Source: Porphyrobacter sp. (lineage in GTDB: Bacteria > Pseudomonadota > Alphaproteobacteria > Sphingomonadales > Sphingomonadaceae). Taken from it: a DNA stretch of 10,863 bases. Shown here piece after piece: positions 1 through 7,087 of the stretch (within the stretch, counting starts at the first letter, position 1; each line of letters opens with the position of its first letter). The position numbers and the translations under genes were made by a program. The notes beneath the pieces were generated by a model, which saw only the letters and a list, made by a program, of their open reading frames with translations, did not search any database and was not told where the DNA came from. The DNA lies in NCBI GenBank assembly GCA_021732945.1, contig JAKFWB010000594.1:1-10863 (forward strand), read 5' to 3'.

Positions 1-155
1 GCTTCGCCTTCGCCTGCCACAGCGCCGCCCTCACCGGTAGCCGCCGCTTCCGTCCTGGCGCCCTCCCCCGCTTCGCCGCCGCACGCCGCCAGCAAGCCGC
101 CGGCGAGCGCCGTGCCGAGTCCAAGGTGAGTCCAGAGCTTGATCTTGCTGTTCAT
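1..155 (-). CDS. N-terminal part of a lipoprotein, function unknown (runs off the left edge)
   Basis: Only the first 51 codons are in the window. The minus-strand reading starts at an ATG (complement of 153-155) and has a clear lipoprotein signal: a lysine-containing N-terminus (MNSKIKLW), a hydrophobic stretch, then a lipobox L22-A23-A24-C25 for lipidation at Cys25. After the cysteine comes a low-complexity linker rich in Gly, Glu and Ala, common between a lipid anchor and a folded domain. An AAGGA ribosome-binding site lies 12 nt before the ATG, slightly far. No functional domain is visible. The Fur-box-like site about 60-80 nt upstream suggests iron-repressed expression, so an iron-uptake lipoprotein (for example imelysin/EfeO-type) is possible, but that is inference from the site only. 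Confidence 0.75.
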   Translation of the reverse strand, partial: MNSKIKLWTHLGLGTALAGGLLAACGGEAGEGARTEAAATGEGGAVAGEGE

Positions 156-214
156 GGTAACGCTGAGTCCTTTTGCGGGGAGGGAGTGTATTTCCGTGAT
201 TCCGCCCTCATGGC

Positions 215-233
215 GCAGATGATAATCATTCGC
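215..233. promoter_or_regulatory. Fur-box-like operator
   Basis: The sequence GCAGATGATAATCATTCGC matches the classical 19-bp Fur box (GATAATGATAATCATTATC) at 14 of 19 positions by my alignment. It contains the perfect inverted core ATGATAATCAT with partly symmetric GC ends. It lies in the 264-bp region between the divergent lipoprotein and S46 peptidase genes, 60-78 nt upstream of the lipoprotein ATG and nearly 190 nt from the peptidase start. It is therefore best assigned to the lipoprotein. Fur-type repressors bind such sites with Fe2+. Binding here is inferred. Confidence 0.6.
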
Positions 234-299
234 AAGATGCCTTTTGCACGACTGATGATGCTGAGGTGCGGCGGTACTGCATTGGTTGATGGGCCGCAT

Positions 300-305
300 T
301 TGACA
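300..305 (+). promoter_or_regulatory. Possible -35 element for the S46 peptidase gene
   Basis: A perfect TTGACA hexamer stands 115 nt upstream of the peptidase ATG. No convincing -10 box follows at 16-18 nt; the sequence there is only loosely A/T-rich (around CATTGC). Alphaproteobacterial -10 boxes are often weak, so this remains a tentative call. Confidence 0.25.
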
Positions 306-344
306 CTTTTATGGCGCGAGCATTGCGGCTACCGAACGCGTGAT

Positions 345-360
345 GCGCCCGCGCGGGCGC
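345..360. repeat. Perfect 16-bp GC palindrome in the S46 peptidase leader
   Basis: GCGCCCGCGCGGGCGC is its own reverse complement. It lies 60 nt before the peptidase start and downstream of the TTGACA hexamer. In RNA it could fold as a 6-bp stem with a tetraloop. No T-run follows on either strand, so it does not look like a terminator. It may be an operator, a leader hairpin, or chance in GC-rich DNA. Confidence 0.4.
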
Positions 361-419
361 GATCCATAAGGCCGCCGCCTGATCTGCGCGGTCGGTCCAT
401 CGCAAAAGGTATGCTGTCG

Positions 420-2552
420 ATGAAGAACTTCCTGCTCGCCGGGGCCTCTGCCCTGATGATTGCGTCCCCCGCCGCCGTCCAAGCCGATGAAGGCATGTGG
501 CTGCCGAGCCAGACCGGTGCGATTGCCGATGCGATGAAGGCCGCTGGGCTTGAGCTTGACGCCAAGACGCTGGGCAATCTGCAACGCCCACCGCTGACCG
601 CGATTGCCTCGCTCGGTGGTTGTTCGGCAGCGTTCCTTTCGCCTGAAGGTCTGGTCGCCACCAACCACCACTGCGTGGCAGGATCGCTGCAATACAATTC
701 CTCGCCCGAGGCCGACTATCTCACCAACGGTTTTCTGGCCGCCACGCTAAGTGATGAACTGCCCGCAGCTCCCGGTAGCCGCATTTATGTGATCGAGGAC
801 CTGCGCGATGTCTCCGCCGCCATGCTCAAGGGCGCGGACAAGCTTGAAGGCCGCGCCCGGTTTGACCGGTTGCAGGCCAACCGCACGGCGCTGATTGAGG
901 CGTGCGAAAAGCAGGCTAACCGCCGCTGCGATGTACGCGCCTATTTCGGCGGGCAGCAGTACTGGCTCCAGCAGCAGCTGGAAATCAAGGACGTCCGCCT
1001 CGTCTATGCACCCGCAGGCGGCGTCGGCAATTTCGGCGGTGAGAAGGACAACTGGCAGTGGCCGCGCCACACCGGGGACTTTGCGTTCTACCGCGCCTAT
1101 GTCGCGCCTGACGGCTCGTCGGCAGCGTTTGCCAAGGACAACGTGCCGTTCAAGCCCAAGGCGTTCCTGCCGATCGCCAAGCAGGGCGTGAAGGAAGGCG
1201 ATTTCATCATGGTCGCCGGTTTCCCCGGCACCACCGAACGCCTGCGCACCGCAGAGGAAGCGCGCTTCTATTACGAGGAGCTCTATCCCTATCAGCAGAA
1301 GTCGCTGACCGAATATGGCAATCTGATCGACGCGCTGACCGCTGGCGATCAGGCCGCAACGATTGCCTATGCCGCTTCCCTGCAAGGCATCGAGAATTAC
1401 GAGAAGAAGATCGCGGGCCAGATGGCCGGGGCCGAGGCGATCTCGCTGATCGCCAAGAAGAAGGCCGAGGAAACGGCGTTCCGCGCTTGGGTCGATGCCG
1501 ACCCCAGCCGCAAGGCGCAATATGGCGCGGCGCTGGCCGAGCTGGATCGCCTGATTGCGGAAGGCAATGCCGTGGCACTTGCAGACGAACGGCGCGACCT
1601 CATCGGCCGCGGCCAATTGTTCAGCGCTGCCAGCCGCCTGTACCGCTGGGCCAACGAACAGGCCAAGCCCGACAAGGACCGCGAACCCGGCTTTCAGGAA
1701 CGCGACCGCGCCTTCATGACGCAAGGCATGCAGCGGATCGAGCGGCGCTATGTTGCTGACATTGACAAGGGCTTGTGGGAGGATGGCTTGGCCGAATACC
1801 GCACTCTTCCTGCCGAAGCTCGTATCAAGAGCTTCGATACCTTCATGGAAGGCCGCGACCTTGCTTCGTTCTATTCGGGCACCGAACTCGCCAACACCGC
1901 AAAGCGGCTGGAATGGATGGGCAAGTCCGTCTCTGACTTCAAGGCGTCGAGCGATCCCTTCATCCAGCTGGCGGTCGCCACCTATGACGAAGCGATGGCC
2001 TCCGAAGCCGCTGACAAGGACCGCTCCGGCCACGTCCAGAAGGCCCGCTCGACAGTGATGGCGGCCCGCCTCGCCTATGCCGCAGCGCAGGGCAAGACCA
2101 TGTATCCCGACGCCAATGGCTCGCTGCGCTTCACCTATGGCAAGGTGACCGGCAAGACCGTTGACGGACAAATCTGGCCGCCCTTCACCACCGCCGAAGG
2201 AATCGTGGCCAAGCACACCGGGCGCGGCGAATTTGATGCGCCCGACAAGATGGTGGAGCTGATCAAGGCCAAGGATTATGGCCGCTATGTCGCGCCCGAA
2301 CTGGGCACGCTGCCGGTCGACTTCCTCTCGACCGTGGACATCACCAATGGCAACTCGGGCTCATCGACGCTGAACGCGCGCGGTGAATTTGTCGGGCTGG
2401 CGTTTGATGGCACCATCGAAGGCGTGGTCTCGGATTGGATGTTTGACCCTAAGATCAACCGCACCATCCATGTCGATAGCCGCTTCATGCTGTGGACCAT
2501 GGAAAAGGTCGACGGTGCGGATCGCCTGCTCAAGGAAATGGGCGTCAAGTAA
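420..2552 (+). CDS. S46-family dipeptidyl-peptidase (DPP7/DPP11 type), secreted
   Basis: This 710-residue serine exopeptidase of MEROPS family S46 removes dipeptides from the N-termini of oligopeptides, normally in the periplasm. The ATG at 420 was chosen because an AAAAGG ribosome-binding site ends 10 nt before it and a signal peptide starts exactly there (residues 1-22, ending VQA). The in-frame ATG at 411 sits 1 nt from that site. The mature protein would begin DEGMWLP, the typical S46 start. The chymotrypsin-like triad is readable: His84 in TNHHC, Asp220 in WPRHTGDF, and Ser646 in GNSGSS. The charged, helix-rich middle (about 250-540) fits the family's helical insertion. Length matches known members (about 700-720). 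No Arg occurs in the 26 residues after R654, where acidic-specific DPP11 has Arg673, which favours DPP7-like hydrophobic P1 preference (inference). It lies upstream of glk with no obvious functional link. Confidence 0.93.
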   Translation: MKNFLLAGASALMIASPAAVQADEGMWLPSQTGAIADAMKAAGLELDAKTLGNLQRPPLTAIASLGGCSAAFLSPEGLVATNHHCVAGSLQYNSSPEADYLTNGFLAATLSDELPAAPGSRIYVIEDLRDVSAAMLKGADKLEGRARFDRLQANRTALIEACEKQANRRCDVRAYFGGQQYWLQQQLEIKDVRLVYAPAGGVGNFGGEKDNWQWPRHTGDFAFYRAYVAPDGSSAAFAKDNVPFKPKAFLPIAKQGVKEGDFIMVAGFPGTTERLRTAEEARFYYEELYPYQQKSLTEYGNLIDALTAGDQAATIAYAASLQGIENYEKKIAGQMAGAEAISLIAKKKAEETAFRAWVDADPSRKAQYGAALAELDRLIAEGNAVALADERRDLIGRGQLFSAASRLYRWANEQAKPDKDREPGFQERDRAFMTQGMQRIERRYVADIDKGLWEDGLAEYRTLPAEARIKSFDTFMEGRDLASFYSGTELANTAKRLEWMGKSVSDFKASSDPFIQLAVATYDEAMASEAADKDRSGHVQKARSTVMAARLAYAAAQGKTMYPDANGSLRFTYGKVTGKTVDGQIWPPFTTAEGIVAKHTGRGEFDAPDKMVELIKAKDYGRYVAPELGTLPVDFLSTVDITNGNSGSSTLNARGEFVGLAFDGTIEGVVSDWMFDPKINRTIHVDSRFMLWTMEKVDGADRLLKEMGVK

Positions 2553-2563
2553 ACCGCCCAAGG

Positions 2564-2578
2564 TTGAATAAGTATGCG
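2564..2578 (+). promoter_or_regulatory. Shared 15-bp motif upstream of glk (copy 1)
   Basis: TTGAATAAGTATGCG lies 12 nt after the S46 peptidase stop and begins 77 nt before the glk ATG. The identical 15 bases recur at 9634-9648, beginning 80 nt before the zwf ATG. Nearly constant spacing to two genes that make and use glucose-6-phosphate suggests a common promoter or operator. It is not palindromic. The A/T-rich part AATAAGTAT may include a -10 box, but no shared -35 box is visible. Confidence 0.5.
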
Positions 2579-2602
2579 GCGCGTGGGATTTCCGCGCGCC
2601 GC
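2576..2602 (+). promoter_or_regulatory. GC-rich hairpin between the S46 peptidase gene and glk
   Basis: GCGGCGCG (2576-2583) pairs perfectly with CGCGCCGC (2595-2602) around an 11-nt loop. It overlaps the end of the 15-bp motif and lies 38 nt before the glk start. No T-run follows, so a classic intrinsic terminator is unlikely. It may still stabilise the 3' end of the upstream transcript or form part of the glk leader. Confidence 0.4.
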
Positions 2603-2640
2603 CTGCTAAACCCCGCAGCAGCACAGGCGGGGAGACGATA

Positions 2641-3648
2641 ATGCAAGACGTGGTAGCGGTCGATATCGGCGGAACGCATGCCCGCTTCGCCATCGCTAGC
2701 ATTGGCGCGGACGGGGCGATTAGCCTCGGCGAACCTGAAACGCTTCACACCGCTGATCACGCCAGCTTCCAGACCGCATGGGAGGCGTTTCGGGAGCGCA
2801 AGGGCGGCACCTTGCCTAATGCGGTGAGCATGGCCATTGCCGGGCCGGTCGGCAGTCCGGGCAACCTTGCTCCCGTCATCCGCTTCACCAACAATCCGTG
2901 GATCATCCGCCCGGCGCTGATCCCTGAAAAGCTGGGGGTGGAGCGCTTCACCCTCGTCAATGATTTCGCGGCCGTCGCCCACGCCGTTGCGCGCGCCGAT
3001 GACAGCCAGTTCCTGCACTTGGCCGGACCGGATGAGCCATTGGGTCGTGATGGCACCATCAGCGTGATCGGGCCAGGCACCGGGCTTGGCGTCGCGCATC
3101 TGTGGCGCTCGGGCGCGGCCTACCGCGTGCAGGCGACCGAGGGCGGGCATATCGACTTTGCCCCGCTCGACAGTATCGAAGACGCGATCCTTGCCCGGCT
3201 TCGCAGCCGCCACAACCGCGTGTCGGTTGAGCGCGTGGTGGCCGGGCCCGGCATCGTCGACATCTATCAGGCGCTCGCCGCGCTCGAACACCGTTCGGAA
3301 CCTGAGCGCGGCGCCATCGAAATCTGGAACCTCGGCACCAGCGGCGAAGACAGTCTGGCAGCCGCCGCCGTAGACCGGTTCTGCCTGTCGCTAGGCTCGG
3401 TCGCGGGCGATCTTGCGCTGGCGCAGGGCGGGTTTGCGGGCGTGGTGATCGCGGGCGGGCTTGGGTATCGCATCCGTGACAGCCTGCTTGCCTCGGGATT
3501 TGGCGCACGCTTCAAGGCCAAGGGCCGGTTCGAGAGCCTGATGGCGGCGATCCCCGTAAAGCTGATCGTCCACCCGCAACCCGGCCTGTTCGGCGCGGCA
3601 GCGGCCTTTGCGTCTGAGCATTTGCCCGTTCAGGGAGCGGCGCTGTGA
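2641..3648 (+). CDS. glk: Glucokinase (Glk family)
   Basis: This cytoplasmic enzyme phosphorylates glucose with ATP to glucose-6-phosphate, which feeds the Entner-Doudoroff pathway through Zwf. The 335-residue product has the landmarks of the bacterial hexokinase-A-like Glk family: phosphate-binding DIGGTHARFA at 8-17, AIAGPVG and FTNNPW in the sugar-binding lobe, LVNDFAA with the probable catalytic base Asp108, the ATP-lobe motif GPGTGLGVA, and TEGGHIDFAP with Glu167 and His170 for glucose binding. The cysteine-rich zinc motif of ROK kinases is absent. The start has a strong GGGGAG site 6 nt before the ATG. Length is close to E. coli Glk (321). The stop overlaps the next start by 4 nt (GTGA), so the two genes are almost certainly co-transcribed and translationally coupled. 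It carries the 15-bp motif shared with zwf upstream. Confidence 0.95.
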   Translation: MQDVVAVDIGGTHARFAIASIGADGAISLGEPETLHTADHASFQTAWEAFRERKGGTLPNAVSMAIAGPVGSPGNLAPVIRFTNNPWIIRPALIPEKLGVERFTLVNDFAAVAHAVARADDSQFLHLAGPDEPLGRDGTISVIGPGTGLGVAHLWRSGAAYRVQATEGGHIDFAPLDSIEDAILARLRSRHNRVSVERVVAGPGIVDIYQALAALEHRSEPERGAIEIWNLGTSGEDSLAAAAVDRFCLSLGSVAGDLALAQGGFAGVVIAGGLGYRIRDSLLASGFGARFKAKGRFESLMAAIPVKLIVHPQPGLFGAAAAFASEHLPVQGAAL

Positions 3649-6407
3649 AAACCATCGCCGATTGCGAAGCGCGGCTGGGCGAACTCCATCAACGCACGCG
3701 GGAAACCCCGCTGTTCAACCCGGTGTTTCAGCTTTCGCTTGATCTGTCGCGCGCATTGGAAGGCGGCGAGCTCAGCATGGATGATCTGGCCGGGCTGGTC
3801 GCAGAATTGGAATGCGACGGGCTGAAAACGCGCGCGCGCAAGCTGCGCCACTTGCTTGCCCCGCCGCCTGCACCGGTGCCGTTGTCGGCGGCTGGCGATG
3901 ATTTCGAAATCTTCCGCGCCCGCTGGGAGCACCCTCAATTGCACGCGGTCTTCACCGCGCACCCGACCTTCCTGCTCACGCCCCAGCAGGCCAAGGCGGT
4001 CGCCGCCACGGCGTCATCCGATGGCGCGATTGACAATGCGGCCTGTGCGGTGAGCGCCGAACGATCCGCCGTCACGCTCGACCACGAACACCGCGCTGCG
4101 ATGGACGCGATGGCGCGGGCACAGGATGCGCGCGACGTGATCGTTGGCCGGTTGCTTGGTGAGGCACAGGCCCGCTGGCCGGAGGATTGGTGCGCGCTTC
4201 GCCCGCTGCCGTTCCGGTTCGCAAGCTGGGTCGGCTACGACATGGACGGGCGAACCGACATCGGTTGGGACACCTCAATCGGCTTCCGCCTGACCGAGAA
4301 GGCCGAGCGGCTGGCGCGATACACCGCACAGCTCGAAGCGATCGATCCCGCGCACCCATTGCTCGCAACCCTGCGGCCCGCCGCCGCTTTCGCCGCAACA
4401 CGGGCGGCGGATTTCGCAGGCGACCTGTCGAGCGCCGAGGCCCTGGCCGAAGCTGCCAACCGGCTGACAACCCACAGTCCTGACAATCTGCTGACGCTTG
4501 AACCGCTGATCGCCGCGCTGGAATCCGAGGCCGAAACCGCTGCGCCAGACCGCGCGATGCGTCTGCTCACGCTGGCCGCCGCGATGCGCGCCGATGGGTT
4601 GGGAATGGGCTGGATCCATTTCCGGGTGAACGCCAAGCAGCTCCACAACGCGATCCGCCGCCGGTTGGCCGATGGCACCACCATCGAACTCGCCAGCAAA
4701 AGCGCGCTCGCCACCCTGCGGACGATGGTGGCCGAAGCCAAACCGCTGCGCACCAATTTCGCAGCGCTCGCCACCGAAAGCTCGACCGCGATCCGGCAGT
4801 TTATCGCGATGGCGCAGATCTTGAAGCACATCGACGCCGATGCCCCGATCCGCATGCTGGTGGCCGAGTGCGAACAACCTGCCACGGTGCTCGCCGCGCT
4901 CTATTTCGCCAAACTGTTCGGGGTGGAAGACAAGGTCGATGTCTCGCCCTTGTTCGAGACCGAGGCGGCGCTGGAGCATGGCGGGCGTTTCCTCGACGCG
5001 CTGCTCGCAGAACCTGCCTACCGCGCCTATGCGCGAGTGCGGGGCCGGGTCGCGGTGCAGACCGGGTTCTCGGACGCCGGACGCTTTGTCGGGCAGATCC
5101 CTGCAAGCCTAGCGATTGAGCGCCTGCAAGGCCGCTTGGCCGAGGCGATGGCGGCCAATGGCCTGTCCGACATTGCTGCGCTCGTCTTCAACACCCACGG
5201 AGAGAGCATGGGCCGCGGCGCGCATCCCACGTCGTTCCGCGACCGGCTCGAATGGCCGCTCTCCCCCTGGGCGCGGCGGCGGTTTGCGCGGGCAGGCATC
5301 CGGCTGGAACCCGAGGTCAGCTTTCAGGGCGGCGATGGCTACCTGTTTTTTGCGACACCCGAATTGGCGCTCGCCACGCTGTCCCGCATCGCCGAATTGC
5401 GCCCGGCCGAAACTGACATCGCCGCGCCGGCTGACCCGTTCTACCACCGCACCGACATCAGCCTGGATTTCTACCGCGCGATCAAGGAGCATCAGGGCGA
5501 TCACCTCGCCAGCCGCACCTATGCCCGCGCGGTGACCGCGTTCGGGCTCGGTCTCTTGAACCCCACCGGCAGCCGCGTCTCGCGCCGCCAGAGCGACATC
5601 AACGCCGACCGCGAGATGAGCCTGCGGCAAATCCGCGCGATCCCGCACAACGCGATCCTCCAGCAGCTTGGCTACCCGGTCAACGTCATCGCCGGGATCG
5701 GCAGCGCGGCGGACTCGAACCGCGAGGAAATCGCCGCGCTGCTCACGGAAAGCGCGCGCGGGCGGCAGATCCTACGACTGCTGAAGGCTGCAAATAGCCT
5801 CGCCAGCATCAAGACCGTGGCGGCTTACGGCGAGCTGTTCAATTCAGCCTATTGGGCCAGCCGCACCTATCGCGGGACTGAGGATCATCTGGCGCGCGCC
5901 TGCGCGGCCTTGGCGGAATATCTGGTCGGCGATGACCGCACCGGGGTGTTCCGGCGCTTGGCCTCGCGCCTGCGGATCGATGCGCTCAAGTTGCACCGGC
6001 TGACCGATCTGATCCCCGATGATGCACCCGATCCCGAACGCGAACACGTCCGCCGACGGATCGGGGTGTTGCAGGCGCTGCGGCTCGCGCTGCTCCAGCA
6101 CATGTTCCTCAAGATCGTCTCCGTCCCCGCCTTCAGCCGCGCCAATGACATCAGCCGGGGCGATGTGATCGAGATGGTGATGACCTTGCGGGTGGACGAA
6201 GCGCTCAAACTGCTGCGCCGCGCCTTCCCGGTGCGCATTCCCGGCCCACGCGATTTCCCGCTGGATGAAGCATCTGATTATCCCGATGGCGGGGAGGAAG
6301 GTTACGGCGCGATCGAGCGCGACTGCCTCACCCCCATCGCCCGCGCCCATGCGCTCTCCCTGCGGATCACCACCGCCATTGCCAACGAATTTGGCGCGCA
6401 CGGGTAG
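3645..6407 (+). CDS. Divergent phosphoenolpyruvate carboxylase-like protein
   Basis: The 920-residue product starts at GTG 3645, four bases inside glk, with GGGAG 7 nt upstream. Its overall order resembles PEP carboxylase, which makes oxaloacetate from PEP and bicarbonate. The first signature is TAHPT with His106 (E. coli His138), although the usual following Glu is Phe. GSR...RR and RAIP near 640-670 match the C-terminal half. Other signatures are altered by my alignment: GYSDSxKDxG reads GFSDAGRFVG at 474-483 (the active-site Lys becomes Arg480), and FHGRGGSxGRGG reads FNTHGESMGRGA at 515-526 (the active-site His and first Arg become Asn516 and His518). The C-terminal NTG is replaced by AHG, so the aspartate-feedback Asn seems lost. 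It may be a variant PEPC of sphingomonads, a reduced-activity enzyme or a regulatory paralogue. Databases would probably call it ppc. Coupling to glk suggests a carbon-metabolism role. Confidence 0.8.
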   Translation: MKTIADCEARLGELHQRTRETPLFNPVFQLSLDLSRALEGGELSMDDLAGLVAELECDGLKTRARKLRHLLAPPPAPVPLSAAGDDFEIFRARWEHPQLHAVFTAHPTFLLTPQQAKAVAATASSDGAIDNAACAVSAERSAVTLDHEHRAAMDAMARAQDARDVIVGRLLGEAQARWPEDWCALRPLPFRFASWVGYDMDGRTDIGWDTSIGFRLTEKAERLARYTAQLEAIDPAHPLLATLRPAAAFAATRAADFAGDLSSAEALAEAANRLTTHSPDNLLTLEPLIAALESEAETAAPDRAMRLLTLAAAMRADGLGMGWIHFRVNAKQLHNAIRRRLADGTTIELASKSALATLRTMVAEAKPLRTNFAALATESSTAIRQFIAMAQILKHIDADAPIRMLVAECEQPATVLAALYFAKLFGVEDKVDVSPLFETEAALEHGGRFLDALLAEPAYRAYARVRGRVAVQTGFSDAGRFVGQIPASLAIERLQGRLAEAMAANGLSDIAALVFNTHGESMGRGAHPTSFRDRLEWPLSPWARRRFARAGIRLEPEVSFQGGDGYLFFATPELALATLSRIAELRPAETDIAAPADPFYHRTDISLDFYRAIKEHQGDHLASRTYARAVTAFGLGLLNPTGSRVSRRQSDINADREMSLRQIRAIPHNAILQQLGYPVNVIAGIGSAADSNREEIAALLTESARGRQILRLLKAANSLASIKTVAAYGELFNSAYWASRTYRGTEDHLARACAALAEYLVGDDRTGVFRRLASRLRIDALKLHRLTDLIPDDAPDPEREHVRRRIGVLQALRLALLQHMFLKIVSVPAFSRANDISRGDVIEMVMTLRVDEALKLLRRAFPVRIPGPRDFPLDEASDYPDGGEEGYGAIERDCLTPIARAHALSLRITTAIANEFGAHG

Positions 6408-6621
6408 TCGGCGCGGCGTGAATTTTCTCAGGTGCGTGCGAAACATCATTGAAGTTGGTGCTGCCGTCCAAGACGCGCCGGGATCATTACTTTTGATCTA
6501 CGAAATTCCGCCATTTTGTCCAATCGCTTGATAAAGCTTCCTGCCTCGCAAAAACCGCTTCCCCAGTGAGGAAAAGTTGGTAGGATCACCAAGTCAAATG
6601 ACATTTTGGGGGGGAATTCGT
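6408..6621. other. AT-richer intergenic region after the ppc-like gene
   Basis: This 214-bp gap holds no convincing gene. Base composition drops sharply soon after the ppc-like stop and stays low through the following small gene. I see no good terminator: the best local hairpin, GATCA/TGATC at 6482-6498 with a 7-nt loop, is only 5 bp. A promoter for the small gene should lie here, but no clear -35/-10 pair stands out. Confidence 0.4.
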
Positions 6622-6972
6622 ATGGAAATCTGGAATTATGCCAGCAAGCCGGACGCTGATGGCAACAACGAAATGAAAATCAGCATCGAGGAAGATGATA
6701 CGACAGGTGCAATAACGGGAGGCAATGTTTTATTCCGCGGTATGCACTATGTCGTGCATGGACAATGGGCCGCTTCAGGGTCAGTTCCAGGTCGCAATTA
6801 CTCAGTACTTTGGTTCGGCGGCACGAATAGTGACAATTCGATATTTCTTGTAGCCGCTGGTGATATAAATTTTTCTTCTGAACCGCGTCATATCGACATT
6901 GCCGTTACAACAGCAAGCTCGCACGATGGGACAGATTTTGGGTATAATGGTCGGCTCTTTTGCACAGATTAG
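6622..6972 (+). CDS. Small protein of unknown function, low-GC orphan
   Basis: I do not recognise this 116-residue product. The ATG at 6622 was chosen because a G-rich site (run of Gs then GAA) ends a few nt upstream. An in-frame ATG at 6598 and a TTG at 6577 would add 8 or 15 residues with poorer sites. There is no signal peptide or membrane segment. The protein alternates short hydrophobic stretches with Gly/Asn/Asp turns (for example GMHYVVHGQW, YSVLWFGG, IFLVAAGDI, HIDIAV), which suggests an all-beta fold such as a small barrel. It ends in LFCTD with a single cysteine. Composition is acidic overall. G+C is about 47% over 6661-6960 by my count, against about 67% in neighbouring genes, suggesting acquisition by transfer. 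It converges on lacI. Confidence 0.6.
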   Translation: MEIWNYASKPDADGNNEMKISIEEDDTTGAITGGNVLFRGMHYVVHGQWAASGSVPGRNYSVLWFGGTNSDNSIFLVAAGDINFSSEPRHIDIAVTTASSHDGTDFGYNGRLFCTD

Positions 6973-7066
6973 GATCGTAGCGACCAATAGGACCGTTTGG
7001 TAATTTCTGACCATCGGGATCAAACTGATCGCGACCGGAGGCGCGCTAGACAGGTGCGGCGCGAAG
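6973..7066. other. Short convergent intergenic region
   Basis: This lies between the stop of the orphan gene and the stop of lacI on the other strand. It contains a weak hairpin (ACCAA/TTGGT, 6993-7011 approximately, followed by AATTTCT) that might end the orphan transcript. I see nothing else. Base composition returns to GC-rich at about 7030. Confidence 0.3.
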
Positions 7067-7087
7067 CAGGGGCTGATTGCCCCTGTT
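7065..7087. terminator. Hairpin at the end of lacI, probable (bidirectional) terminator
   Basis: CAGGGGC (7067-7073) pairs perfectly with GCCCCTG (7079-7085) around the 5-nt loop TGATT, extendable by one G-T and one A-T pair. It overlaps the lacI stop codon (TAA, complement of 7086-7088) and sits between two convergent genes. The T-runs after it are short on both strands (CTTCGC on the minus side, TGTTAGCGTTT on the plus side), so efficiency is uncertain. Confidence 0.5.

Noticed and set aside
126..419. Upstream in-frame extension of the S46 peptidase from a GTG at 126
   Set aside because: The extension has no ribosome-binding site, lacks protein-like character, crosses the divergent promoter region and would bury the signal peptide. 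The ATG at 420 fits the family start.
747..2216. 489-codon minus-strand open frame
   Set aside because: It is antisense to the S46 gene in high-GC DNA, has no recognisable motifs, and the plus frame shows the full catalytic triad. It is a shadow frame.
2545..3291. 248-codon minus-strand open frame antisense to glk
   Set aside because: It is a high-GC shadow of a clearly identified glucokinase, with no domain in the minus-strand translation.
6409..6480. CGGCGCG/CGCGCCG pairing after the ppc-like gene as a terminator
   Set aside because: The arms are separated by about 58 nt and no T-run follows.
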